Source: Dicyema japonicum (Eukaryota > Dicyemida > Rhombozoa > Dicyemidae). From it: DNA of 64,000 nt. Of the stretch, positions 19,880 through 30,644 are shown in pieces (the first letter of the stretch is position 1; each line of letters begins with the position of its first letter). The position numbers were made by a program, and so were the translations under genes. The DNA is taken from contig RDEW01000025.1 in the NCBI GenBank assembly GCA_011109175.1, forward strand, positions 31,990 to 95,989, given 5' to 3'. Under the pieces are notes generated by a model that was not told the DNA's origin, did no database searches, and worked only from the letters and a program-made list of their open reading frames with translations.

Positions 19880-21675
19880 ATGATAACTACAAAGTTGTAA
19901 AACTGGTTCAAGAACTTGAAGATCAATGCAAATTATTGCACAAAGGAACCTTAGATGGAACAATTCGCTCTGTGGTCATTCCTATTCTAAGTATTTGTAT
20001 TTAAAAGTTTCTAGAAGACTTACTTGCCGGCAAACTCTATGATTTAGTATGCAGATTTATAGTGGTTTGACGGTGGCTCATTGATTTAGAACATGGGGAA
20101 AGCCAATAAAAGGCTCTTAATTTTTTTGGTGCCCAGTCTGATACCCATGTTAATGGATCTGATCATTTCATCGGATAAACTGACAGCTATAGACGTATTC
20201 TTATAATTAAAGGTCAGATTCTAAATAATGTGAACTCTATATTATCTCTGTGTCCCAAGCAGCTATATGATTTGTTGAATCACGTAAAACGAAATGTAGC
20301 TTTCTGATTAACTTAGACTAAAACTCCACGATAGTGTTGTCACTTTTGGCGGTTTTTTTATTAAAATATAGAAGATGCGGCATATCAGTCTGAAATCTTC
20401 GAATTATTCATCCATTTTTCAATGGGAGAGTTCTTGGGCGTAGAATTTAGAGATTTAATAACAAATATATCGGCTGACAACTATTTACAGGTAAATAGTC
20501 TTTAAAATATTCAGACTGTCAGGACATGGATGAATTCCATAAACGGGACCGATGGACTCATTAAAAGCGCGAAAATTTGTAATTCCGATGAAAGTTGGGT
20601 AGACTGGAACCCGGAAACTCTGCGATTAATCTGCTGGAACTTAGAAACGGATATTCTTCTTTGCCATATTAGACATTTCCACATAGAAAGTAATTTCCTC
20701 TTAATGTCTTAGAAAACACAGTCAAAATCTGGACTCTGTTTGGTTTATGCATTGACAACCAATTTCTTTAACCTTTGAAGAAAACGATGCTTCTCTCAGA
20801 CTCATTTCCTCTTTTAATGAATCCTGTGAGGCGTATCTACACCAAAAGGCGTGTGATTCTGGGTTATCTGAATGCCCCTTTATAACCAATCACTTATCTA
20901 ATCACGTGGAGGCGACTGTATCAAAGGATAAAGTAAGGAATAAATTAAGACCAGAACGACGATAAAGAAAACATATATGTCCAACAACCAGGAAGAATAT
21001 ATAAATCTGGGTTCAATTTTCTACGAGCTATTAAGACCAGACTCATGCGCATGGTTTGACCTCTTTCTCAATGTAGAGTATCCGTAGACGACAGACTCTA
21101 GGTTCTTCGCAACCTCCAACGCCTATGATGGTATTTGCACGTTTTCTCACTGATATTTGCACGTCTTTCCCAGTGACAGATATTGAATCGGGTGAACCAA
21201 TCGACTTTGAGTCCCGCAACCAAATGTGGATTGATTTAATAGAAAAAACACTCAAACGTGAATTGTAGTCATTCACTAATACTGCAGCCACTTTCACACT
21301 GACACTAAAGAAATTCTCACAAAATATCAAGAACTCCAGAAACAGAGTGAGGAGCTAACGAAGGCTGCCAGAAATCTTCTGGAGAAAATGGAGGTAGATT
21401 TAATTATTGTTGGTAGAAGACATATATTAATCTCAGGTTGAGGGTTAAGGAAGTAATAATGAAGTACAATTCAAAGTATAGGCAAGGTTATTTTAGTCAA
21501 CAAAAATTGGAAGAGAAATTAGCGGATATAATGAGCAAAATGGTTGATGTTACAAATGAGATTATCTCTGTAAGGACTGATATTAGTATAGGTGAAAGCC
21601 CCCGAGGAACTTAGCATGGAGCAAATTAAGGATATCATATTCCGGTATATAGAGGACATTTTCTCAGAATCATGA
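19880..21675 (+). CDS. unidentified multi-exon gene with 20-24 bp introns
   Basis: I do not recognise the family. Coding-like pieces join when GT...AG segments of 20-24 bp are removed: 19991-20014, 20352-20371, 20491-20514, 21265-21287 and 21592-21614. Pieces include VVKLVQELEDQCKLLHKGTL plus DGTIRSVVIPIL joined to KDLLAGKLYDLVCRF; SVVTFGEDAAYQSEIFELF, MGEFLGVEFRDLITNIS joined to TVRTWMNSINGTDGLIKSAK; ENDASLRLISSFNESCEAYL; MWIDLIEKTLKREF joined to a charged heptad-like coiled-coil (TKEILTKYQELQKQSEELTK), then YFSQQKLEEKLADIMSKMVD. Stop at 21673-21675. A globular N-terminal part with a coiled-coil C-terminus is plausible. Several breaks (for example about 20090, 20180) are unresolved. Start unknown. 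Confidence 0.5.
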
Positions 21676-21679
21676 ATTT

Positions 21680-22350
21680 GCTTTTCAAAGTTAAAATCAC
21701 TGTTTTTTGCATATTTAGTGTTATAATATTTGAGAGGTCTTAATTGAATTAAGGGATTGTCTGGGGTTCCGCTGACAGTTTTCTAATCACATAGATTACC
21801 TGATCCTCAGTTTTCATCTGATTAGATATAAAATATCAAAGTAAGCAACGATTGGATTAAAAAGTTCGTTGTCCAGTGAATGGGAATTCTTAACCGCACT
21901 GCACGTAATAGGAAAGCCTTCCGTTTGATAAGACAGTTCTCCGATATATTGGATGTCCTTCATTGAGAGCTTCATTGACGGGTGTCCCATCTTCAGTATC
22001 TCCATATCCTAATACGTCTAATTGCTCTGTTAAATCACAGTGGTTAGTCTAAATCTCACACTTCTTAAAAGGTCTCCAAGGAAACCAATGGTTACAAATG
22101 GCGATACATAAAGTCTAAATCCCTATTGGTGTTAAATAGGCACATTCCTTCTATCTTCTCCTTAGCCACTTGAAAATAGTGTCTTAACTGATAGAAGTTT
22201 CATGTTGAGAACGACAAAACAAAATGCGAAAAGAAAAATAATGTTTTAAAATGCATCACAGGCTTTTGGAAGAACAGAAATCATATTGTACTGTATATAA
22301 ACTATTCATTTAACCATGCATCTCTTACGCATGTGATATATGGGGCCCAT
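21680..22350. other. no gene recognised
   Basis: Contains a 63-codon minus frame (21814-22005, MEILKMGHPSMKLSMKDIQY) that might be a small exon but matches nothing I know. Confidence 0.3.
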
Positions 22351-22359
22351 TCATCTCTT

Positions 22360-22640
22360 GGAAGAATGTCTTGAAGATCGAGGCTAGCGAAAAAGAGCCT
22401 CCAAAATCACGGAACGCTGGATTTCTGGTGAGTTCCAGCCACCAATGCCTCTTGAAGCCTTGATAAAAATGAACTATGGAACGCGCCGTCGTGACTGCGA
22501 AGGTTTATTCACTCAACCGATACGTGCTTGTGTGGAGTCGAGGGAGAAGCATTGGGCCAAGATGAGGTCCCTACTAGAGCGTGGTGGGATCACGTGATTA
22601 GTTAGTTTGTGTAACCGTGGTCTCTGGTGTTATTATTATT
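22360..22640 (+). mobile_element. LINE 3' end, near-identical to 58879-59165
   Basis: KRASKITERWIS.EFQPPMP and LEALIKMNYG, then SREKHWAKMRSLLERGGIT-stop, followed by attagttagtttgtgtaacc and an (ATT)n tail. The copy at 58.9 kb matches it over essentially its full length, and the inverse copy at 35.7 kb is also alignable. Confidence 0.7.
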
Positions 22641-22649
22641 TCCAAACAT

Positions 22650-23110
22650 AGATGCTATGAAACAGCCATCGTTTTAAAAAGCAAAAGTAGTACATTTTTA
22701 GACAGGTCACTTAATTCGTTAACGCACCAGAGATTGTTTATTACTGAGGCAACATAAGTCAATAAAGTCAATTTCAATTCAGAGTTAGGATTTAGTCTAA
22801 AAATGATGATTAATTTAAAAAATGTCAAAAAAAGGTTTCTATAAAAATTTTTGGTCAATTAAGTCAACTTTTTAGATTATTAAATCAATTTTTTTAATTA
22901 GGTCAAAATTAAATACAAATTTAACTAATTACATCATAATTTTAAGCATCGAAATAAATTTAAAATAATCGGTGTGACATTCCTGTCTTTTTTCAACAAA
23001 TCTTTACCCGTAACCTGCAATAAACAATTTGTTGTGAGTAAACACAGGGAAGCACGAAACATTCTTCACGAATAAATATATCCACAAAAAAAACAATTGA
23101 ATATTGTTCC
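22650..23110. repeat. AAGTCAA-rich AT repeat block
   Basis: Between 22757 and 22915 the words aagtcaat/ggtcaaaatt recur many times. The same kind of block lies at 1475-1590, next to hAT-like copy A. No gene seen. Confidence 0.4.
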
Positions 23111-23119
23111 AAATAATTT

Positions 23120-24040
23120 CTTGAGAAATTTTTGCAACAGACGGAAGCATTTGTATCCGCAAACATTTCACTCTATAAATTGAGGAATCAAGCAATTATC
23201 AACATATTCGAAAGTATTGGGCATTCATTTCCTTCAGAGTTTACTTGCCGCAATATATTAGAAATTTTAGCTCAACAAATGATATCCAAAATAATTAATT
23301 TAATTTCAAATGAGAAAGTTAGTTTGAATAATTTTTTAAGGTTTTTTTGATTGTGGACGAAACTGATGTTGGGAGAAACAAATTTGTTAATTTTCTAGTT
23401 GGAACGTTGGCAAAATCTGCAAAGCTTTTACCTAATAGATTGTATAAAAATTGATTTCTTTCCGAATTTGTCTATTATCAGTCAAATTATTGATGACACT
23501 ATTCGGAAAATTAATGTTATTCCAGTCTTTACCATTTTACATGTTTTGCTCATTTAGTGCATAATTAATAATAACAGCCTTTTCACGAGAGCAATAATAT
23601 TGATTGCTTGTTATTAAACACTTGTTGTAAATAACAATTATCAAAGACAATTGTTTAAAGAAATTGGGTAACCACCAGAACCAATAGTTACGAGATAGGG
23701 GAGCTAGCTTAAGGTTGTTTCTTACTATGCTACAAACCTGCCGAATTTTATTCAAATGTGCACTTCTCTAGAAAGAGATTCTTTGCTTATTAAAAGAGCG
23801 AAAGAATGTATATTTAATGGACAACTTCATGAAGATATAACGACGATAATATCACAATATTCACCTTATTACATTTTCTTTATGATTTAAAATCTACCAA
23901 TTTTACTATAAAGCATACAATTATTTGAAAAAATTGGATTTTAAAGAAGACGTATGTGGAATAAAAAATTATATTAACAATAGGATGAATTCTAATGATA
24001 TCACAAAAATAATAAATTTCGATGATCATTCCATTTAAAA
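23120..24040 (+). mobile_element. hAT-like transposase fragment, copy C
   Basis: Longest copy of the family: QQTEAFVSANISLYKLRNQA, FPSEFTCRNILEILAQQM, then FLIVDETDVGRNKFVNFLVG (compare the catalytic DETTDV-type block of CGGBP1-associated hAT transposases), FPNLSIISQIIDD and finally YLKKLDFKEDVCGIKNYI. Broken by stops at about 23350 and 23452 and by unrelated sequence around 23540-23760. Confidence 0.55.
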
Positions 24041-24064
24041 CTCAAGGAGAATATCTGCTTGTAC

Positions 24065-24240
24065 CGACCAAAGCCATCTTTTAATGGTATATTACAGGCT
24101 TCCGCTTCGGAAGAGAGGTCGAGAAAAAGAAGAAATATGTCCATCCTCTTCTATTTTCATTACGGACATCATTTATTCTTCGGCGGAATAGTTTTCATAA
24201 TGTAATCTTTACCATAGGATTTGGTCATGGAGCGATATGA
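24065..24240 (-). repeat. SINE body, 5'-truncated copy
   Basis: Matches the body of the tRNA-derived repeat at 18890-19085 (caggcttccgcttcggaagagaggtcgag, then tttggtcatggag) but lacks the tRNA-like head. Confidence 0.5.
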
Positions 24241-24280
24241 AGTTAATAATTAATTTAATAAAATATATTGACATTAAAAT

Positions 24281-24508
24281 CTATTCTTTACAACATATTG
24301 TGTTAATAATAGTTGTTCTCTTAGTTTTGGCCTCCATTAAAGGAATCCCCTTGAAACGAAAGCCATTCTCATTTCCACACCCACAGTAAATCCTGAGCTT
24401 GATATTGGACAGGCGTTCTTCCGAACTATCCAAATATGGACCCCGAAGTCTCCGAGTACCTTTCCGAATACAGTTTAATATACTCGCTTTGGAGACTTCT
24501 ACAGACAT
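24281..24508 (-). CDS. unidentified basic open frame
   Basis: 75 codons from ATG, basic and Cys-containing (CIRKGTRRLRGPYLDSSEER, then IYCGCGNENGFRFKG). No family recognised; might be a LINE remnant. Confidence 0.2.
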   Translation of the reverse strand: MSVEVSKASILNCIRKGTRRLRGPYLDSSEERLSNIKLRIYCGCGNENGFRFKGIPLMEAKTKRTTIINTICCKE

Positions 24509-24509
24509 A

Positions 24510-25060
24510 TGACCATCGAAGTGGAATTTCTGAATCTACTTGGGGTCTGATTTCTGCGCGTTAAAAAGATATTCATGAATGTCACTGATTATTCGAGCGA
24601 GTTTCAGTAACTATTTTTAGACGGAATGTGTCAATAAAACATAGAGAACTGCACTTTCCGTGACGGAAGTCAAAAAACTATTTCTGAAAATAAGTTCTAT
24701 TTCTTGGAGAGTCTAAATCAGCATTCCCAATCGTCGGAAATTTTTTAAACAACAAAAATCTACGATCAGAATTGGTTTTGTCTCAAAACCCCACATTTGT
24801 CTTGTTATTGAAGGAATACTGTTTAATTAGAAGTTACCAGAATAACTGAGTGTCGACCATTTTGATAACAACCAGATTGAATTCAATAACAAAAATACGA
24901 CACAATACTCAACTATAAATATGTGTCACTTTTGCACTTTCCGCAGGGGCATATATCAGCTATGATTGCGATTAGGCAGAACACACACTTTATAAAGAAC
25001 AATTCTTGTTTTTTTGCATGTAGAGAGAGAACCAAGGAATATGCTCTTCACTTCTTTGTT
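24510..25060. other. no gene recognised
   Basis: Nothing I can support. The 62-codon plus frame at 24923-25111 has a low-complexity hydrophobic end. Confidence 0.4.
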
Positions 25061-25064
25061 TTCT

Positions 25065-25155
25065 TTTTCTTGCATTTATGTCCTTTACAGAGGATCCAGT
25101 TCTGCAATTAAGTAAGTATTCACTTATGACAGGATCACTCGTCAAGCCAAAGCAT
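25065..25155 (-). repeat. short dispersed repeat (TGACGAGTGAC family), copy 1
   Basis: On the minus strand: CTTGACGAGTGATCCTGTCA, TAAGTGAATACTTACTT, then GGATCCTCTGTAAAGGAC. The same ordered blocks occur at 26380-26460 (-), 45330-45410 (-) and 56010-56090 (+). Confidence 0.5.
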
Positions 25156-25159
25156 ATTG

Positions 25160-25990
25160 ATGTGTGGAACCTTTAACCGAATTTACAGCATCTGGATTCG
25201 TACTTGCAACTTTAGTGTATTCAGGGTTAATAAAAATAAAGGAACACGAGAAATGAACATTGTCTCTCTACAAGTAAAAATTTTCTGGTTGTGACCTTGG
25301 ATGGAGTTGTCTCGAAATGCGCAAAAACTCACCACCTGAACATTCGACCAATTAATTGCTTATAAGACGCACATAATCTTTAGTTTTTATTCTAATCAGG
25401 ATTAAACCAGGTGATTGAGAGATACTGCATATACGCCAGATACTTGGTGAGAAGGACTACATATAAAAATGCAATTGGAAGAACCAGGATTATCCTCCGT
25501 TGAGGATCATTGTTAGTGATAATGATACCTTTTAGTTCTAGTAGTCCTCTTATATCCCCCGTACACACGTATGGCTCAATAAAACTAGGAAACTTTTTTA
25601 TACATCTTTAATTTACAATCTTTATTCATAGAAAAAAGAGCATTTTCTAAGAATCCTCTTGACGTTAATTTCTTAACGATTTTCTAATTATTTTAGACAA
25701 ATTTAATAAATTTTAAGTTAATCTCAAATCTGTTTAATAAACATTTCATAATTCAAGGTGGCGCCAACAATGCCATTGTTCCTTTTTTAACCTTTTGGCT
25801 CCAGGGAGCTTGAATTGTTAGAGTGCGTCATGTGATTCACTATTTCTGGTGGCGCCAGATATAATCCCAAATTACATCAAAAAAACATAATCAACAACCA
25901 TCCAGAGGAGTTCCCCTTGGACAGGATTACTTCAAGTCCGATTGCTGAGGGAGGCTGAGATCACCTGATTTTTTTATTCTGGCTGTGATG
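25160..25990. other. no gene; possible LINE 3' tail
   Basis: Around 25958 a gagatcacctgatt motif resembles the 3' ends of the LINE copies. Otherwise nothing recognised. Confidence 0.35.
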
Positions 25991-25999
25991 GTGTTTTAT

Positions 26000-26300
26000 G
26001 GTTCAATAAATTTAATATTGCAGAGAGGCCTGCTTGGAAGGTTGAATCATCATAACAATCCATTAAGAAGGGAAACAAGTGTCTGCATCCACATTGAGGA
26101 GATTATTGTTAACCCAAGATACACCGAGAGAAGTAAACAAATAATTAAGTGTATCCAGTTTCCACTGTCACAGAAAGAGTCCTTCAAATGTCCCACAAGT
26201 CTATCCAGTAGCAGCATAAAAAGGTAAAAGACGTCCATTCCTTGCTGTTGTGGAAACCCATCCAGTGGAGTGGGGGAGAGCAAATGATCCTTTTACATGC
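26000..26300 (-). mobile_element. LINE 3' end, pair with 37580-37740
   Basis: Minus strand: ccactggatgggtttccac, aaggaatggacgtcttttac and the gtgacagtgg...atacacttaa block match 37600-37735 (+) base by base over long stretches. It ends in a tgtatcttgggttaacaata tail like other LINE termini here. Confidence 0.6.
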
Positions 26301-26379
26301 CAGCCAGTTCTGAGCGCTACCTGAGACAAGTGAATCACATATAAAGAACAGTTATAAGGACAAGGAATGTTCTTAAAGT

Positions 26380-26460
26380 AATTTTTGGGTGTGAATCCCT
26401 ATAGACAATCCGGTTAACCATTAAGGTATTCACTGTTGACTAGGTCACTCGTCAAACCAA
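26380..26460 (-). repeat. short dispersed repeat (TGACGAGTGAC family), copy 2
   Basis: Minus strand: TTTGACGAGTGACCTAGTCA, ACAGTGAATACCTTAA, CCGGATTGTCTATAGGGATT, CACACC. It aligns with the 45.3-kb copy including the CCGGAT-GTCTA and TCACAC blocks. Confidence 0.5.
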
Positions 26461-26464
26461 TAAG

Positions 26465-27185
26465 ACCATTGGGCAACAAATCAAACATTCAATTGTCCTA
26501 CAAAATAAAGCAAAATCTACTTCGATGGAGAGGATCCTTGATTTACCCAACTTTAAAGAAAAAAATTCCACATTAAAATCTCTCTCCGATAAATCCATAT
26601 ATATTGGCAAATCGGGTTGATATCAACATATAATTACCGAAAAAATGAAACTACAAACGTTTAGAAAAGACTTACTTTTAAAAAACACGACAAAGACGAG
26701 AATAAAGGTAAATGGCAACCGTCTGGAGTTTTAATATCAGTTTTGTAGTGAAACACACATTGATATGTCTCTTAATAGTATGAAAATATTCGACATTGAA
26801 TGACACAAAGATGGATGAAAGAGTCGGGACATCTAGTCAGTTGCGCTCCAAAAGACTCTAGAGACTAGACATTTGTTAATAAAAATGGAATATCGACGCC
26901 ATACGACGAGAAACTTCAAAAAGAGTAGAAAAATATGTTGGCTTAATTATTACCTTTAATGTCAGAGACCTATAAGTTTTAAGTGAATAAGGATCCATTG
27001 CTGGATTATATCATCTTTGGAAAATAATTGACTGAATAAACAAACAACCACGTGTTAATTGTCAATCTAAAGATTAATATTTCAACAAAAGTGAGCATTT
27101 ATATTTTGTTACAGATTTGAAACAAAAGGTACATGTCAAGTTTTATACATAGCGATAAGTGCTAATAATAATAATTAAAGACACT
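26465..27185. other. no gene recognised
   Basis: AT-rich; no supported feature. Confidence 0.4.
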
Positions 27186-27189
27186 TCTT

Positions 27190-27480
27190 TTTGTATTGTA
27201 TTTATTCGAGGGGTCAATAAAAACTTTGATTTTATTGAAGAATTAGGAGATATGCTTCCATTGAAAGAGAGTCACATGTGAGGAAACATTTAATGAACTG
27301 GAAATGTGTATTGAACAAATTGGACTGGATTGGTAAAAATTTGTTCAGTCGCAATAAGGACACGATTTGTGACAGTTGTCAATCCACCTCTTCACACAAT
27401 CAAAACAGCACAGTTTAGTGCAGCAATATCTGAGAAAATGATTGCAATGTTGGCTATTTAGGAATATAGATAAACTCACT
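27190..27480 (+). mobile_element. hAT transposase fragment (GTF2IRD2/ZBED-like)
   Basis: GVNKNFDFIEELGDMLPLKE matches the highly recognisable VRGI/V..+F...EELL.L..LKG block of GTF2IRD2-type hAT transposases, followed in another frame by FNELEMCIEQIGLDW and KICSVA, as in that family's ...W.K...V.TDGAPAM region. Stops interrupt it. A different hAT lineage from that at 23 kb. Confidence 0.6.
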
Positions 27481-27489
27481 TTAAAATAT

Positions 27490-28080
27490 TAACTTACCCA
27501 ATGTGCAGTCGCCAGGTCAACGGTTTCGTATTTGGAGGGATTTTTCTTGATAATTGAATTGAGGTATCCTTCTTTTAGTTCGGTTAAAAAAGGTGCAAAG
27601 CAGAAAAAGGCGTATCCATAAGGAATTTTAAATTTCTAACAAATGTGCTTTTGCTAAAAAATTTTGTTAGATTAATAGTGTAGCTTTCGATTCCATTTAA
27701 TTACAATGGAACGAGAGTTATAGTATGGGAGTCAAGTCTAGTACAAACTTTAAATATCTCTTTGCATAAATGAGCTTTTTTGTTTGTGGTCTGGTGCCTT
27801 TATGTATAAATCATTATGTGCCGTCGTATTTACCCGTTAGTTATTTCATAGGATTTTAAAACATCTTTACTTTATTTAAAGTGTAAACAAAATATTTTAT
27901 TTGAATTAAATATTTTATTTATTAAATTCTAATTTATTGATAACATTTCCACGCTATATTTTATAAATATAAGATCACTAACCCTGCTAAACAGATATAA
28001 GATCACTGACCATGTTAAACAGACAAAATCCTTTCCATATTGACTCAAGAACACAATATTGCCATACCGGTTTCACTAAA
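27490..28080. other. no gene recognised
   Basis: AT-rich. A direct repeat ataagatcac(t)aac/gac near 27967-28013 (aagatcactaaccctgctaaacagatat / aagatcactgaccatgttaaacagac) is visible. Confidence 0.4.
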
Positions 28081-28089
28081 TTGACCAAT

Positions 28090-28600
28090 CTTATTTCAGA
28101 TAAAATGTTGGAATGAAACGCGATGATATGCTATTGATAATACTGAATTTAAGTGGATTTTACGTTTTCCTGGAGTTTTCTGTCTTTAATAAAAAAGTAA
28201 AAACTTTATTGGAGCATTTATTCATCGGGGTTGGTCCACCGGTATCATTACGGACTAATAACGGAAAAGAGTTCCGTAATTCAATTATGATGATTGGAAT
28301 GTCAAGTTCATTCACGGGAGGCTCAGACATCATAATTCAGAGTGTCAAGTTTAACGTTATAACCAATCGATCGACTGCCGGTTAGTCAAAACACTCTTCG
28401 AAACAAGATCAACTAAGTGGGTCGATGTTTTGGAAAAACCCTTTATAATTATAATGTGTCTAGTCATCGTACGACGGGAAAATCGCCTTTTAAATTATTT
28501 TGCGGTTCTCCTGGTTTCAATGTTGCTGCATAACTGCAGTGTCAAATTCTGAAAAATATAATAAAGAGGTTAGCGTATCTGATGCGATTTATACTTTTAT
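28090..28600 (+). mobile_element. LTR-retrotransposon-type integrase core fragment
   Basis: LNLSGFYVFLEF, KTLLEHLFIGVGPPVSLRTN NGKEFRN (the DNG.EF catalytic block with Asp decayed to Asn), then in another frame STKWVDVLEKPLYNYNVSSH followed by RTTGKSPFKLFCG, the H-R-T-T-G-x-S-P-F motif typical of gypsy-like integrases. Decayed by frameshifts. Confidence 0.65.
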
Positions 28601-28609
28601 GTAGAGCCA

Positions 28610-28720
28610 AATCAGAATATTTGTAACTAAGTGGCATTTCAAATTGAATTTTGGCAAACACGAAATTGAAACAGTAGGGGTTATTTTGCAAAGAGAATCA
28701 GATCCTTGATCAGGTTGAGT
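28610..28720. repeat. dispersed repeat, pair with 31285-31390
   Basis: aactaagtggcatttcaaat...ggcaaacacgaaatt...gagaatca is repeated at 31292-31385 with few changes, same orientation. Confidence 0.5.
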
Positions 28721-28909
28721 GGTAAATACCAAAAAGTATATATTTGTCAGTAAACCACAACAACGATAACTAGGTCTATATTTTGACTTAACCACACTCT
28801 ACAATAAATGCATGTAAAAACTCGAAAATAGCTACTGTCAAGTTTCTTTTTAATCAATAATTCATTTAGTAATAAAAAATTAATTCTAAGAAATTAAAAG
28901 TTAGGGAAC

Positions 28910-29025
28910 TTGATTGGTCATGCTGTTTCCTGTGACGACAGCTATCGATATACACTCTCATTAGATCCAATCTCACATGGATCCTTGGTGACCCTTAAGA
29001 TCGTTGAGCCAAGGAAAATCACAAC
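28910..29025 (-). mobile_element. LINE C-terminal fragment, pair with 33985-34090
   Basis: ggtcatgctgtttcctgtgacgacagc and tcacatggatccttggtgac correspond to gccatgctatttcccctaac and tcgcggatccttggtcacag in the 34-kb copy. Confidence 0.5.
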
Positions 29026-29399
29026 TTATGGAAGTAAAATCATATTAGACTGAGCATTCGTGTCCTTGTTGATCCTAGAGTCGGTAGATGAAATGAAGAA
29101 ATCAGATATTTTTACAGTGGCAGCTTTGAAATAGTAATAAAAAATAATTAGTTTGAAATATTTGAGGAAAGATTCAATAAAAAGCTGTTGTTAGAAAATT
29201 CGCCAAGATATTTTCTAAGAAACAAACTTAGATGGAACTGAAGTAAATCCGAGAGCTGACTAGGTTCATATATGTGAACCAAAAATATATATCATCATTG
29301 AAACATTGTAGAAAAAATCACTATGTCCATGCATACAACAATTGGTTGGTCAATGTATATGTGTGTTATTGCTCACCCAACATCTAAGAGGAAAAGTAG

Positions 29400-29990
29400 A
29401 TTTGTAAAATTTAAAATAAACGTGTTAAAAGAATGGCTTTTGAAATTGGCGAAAGTCACTTACAAAAAGAAAAGTATAACCGAGGCCTTATATAACGCGT
29501 TCATACAACCAGTCCTATTATATAACTCGGGAACAGGGGTAACATCAAAAACGGACCTTGACACACTAGACACATTTCATAGAAATCAATTGAGAAAAAT
29601 TGCGGGAATCAAATGGCCAAAGATTATCAAAACGACAATCTCTACAAATTATGTAAATGCAAACCGATAAGCAGAGAAGTAATTATCTCACACTGGCGAC
29701 TTTTCGGACTTGTTCTGAGAATGGACTAAGTGATTCCTTGTAATCAAATCATCGAAGATTACTATTCAAATCACGGAATTGGATTTCGTGGTCGGCCAAG
29801 ATGCACGCTTCTCATCTGCCTGAATAACGATTATGCACGAATTGGCGGTCAACTCAAAACTGGAGACGATCTTGAGGATATTTGTAAACGCGCAAGGAAC
29901 TGAGCTAGATGGAGAGGGCTGACTGGGAGGATAGTAGAGTGTACGGCACAAGCGAAACCCTAGGCATTTTACATGCTTATGGCAACGCGG
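29400..29990 (+). mobile_element. RTE-like LINE C-terminal region, decayed
   Basis: ALYNAFIQPVLLYNSGTG, LDTFHRNQLRKIAGIKWPK align with LYNAFMKPILLYNAGTW, LDSFHRRQLRSLLGMEWPR of the 61-kb copy. Later blocks (the ARWR-like and RGRP-like positions, 29690-29960) are recognisable only across several frameshifts and stops. Confidence 0.7.
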
Positions 29991-30319
29991 GAGTAACTAA
30001 CCGAGGCCAGATGTTAAGTTGTTTTTTGTAATTACATAAAAGTCAATGAAAATATTTCAGAATATAGAAAGTTGGTTTATCTCCATAAAAGTGAGGAAAT
30101 AACCAAAGATTCAATGATATGTAAAGTCCATCATCTGAAATGAGTCATCACTGTTCGCCATCCACTGCAGAGATAACACCTGTAAGCTAGTTGCAAGCCA
30201 GATTTTTTATCTGAAAAAATTTGAAATAAAGTTTGCAATTTCTTCATAATTAAACACAGCATTTTTAGCTGATTAATCGAAACTTTACAAAATTTTTTGT
30301 TTTATCGGTAGAGAGGGTT

Positions 30320-30640
30320 GATGACTATATTGTAGACTAACCAGATTTAGAGGATGTCCCTCGGAAGAAAGTATTCTGATTAGTCGATTGGAGAAAGAAG
30401 CTGGTTTCAAACGACCCGATCATTGAAGCTGAGAGGTATTAAGGATAGCATTCGAGACATGCCACGGGTGGTCATAATAATTTTTTATTTTGTTGGGGAT
30501 TTGCACATAGCCTGACAGATATTCTGGAATGTAGGCTTGGGAGAGGAACTTCAGTAATGCGGTGAATTTTTGATTCACAGTGAAGTTGATCAATAAAGGT
30601 TGATATGGGTGGGGAAAAGAACAGTCCAATTAATGTATTC
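30320..30640 (-). mobile_element. jockey-like LINE 3' region
   Basis: Matches 56825-57150 in the same order and strand: gatgtccctcggaagaa..tgattagtcgattggag, then ataataattttt and tgtaggcttgggagaggaac. The minus frame ends RITEVPLPSLHSRI, compared with ESPAVPLPSLQPRT at 57 kb. Confidence 0.55.
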
Positions 30641-30644
30641 ACTA

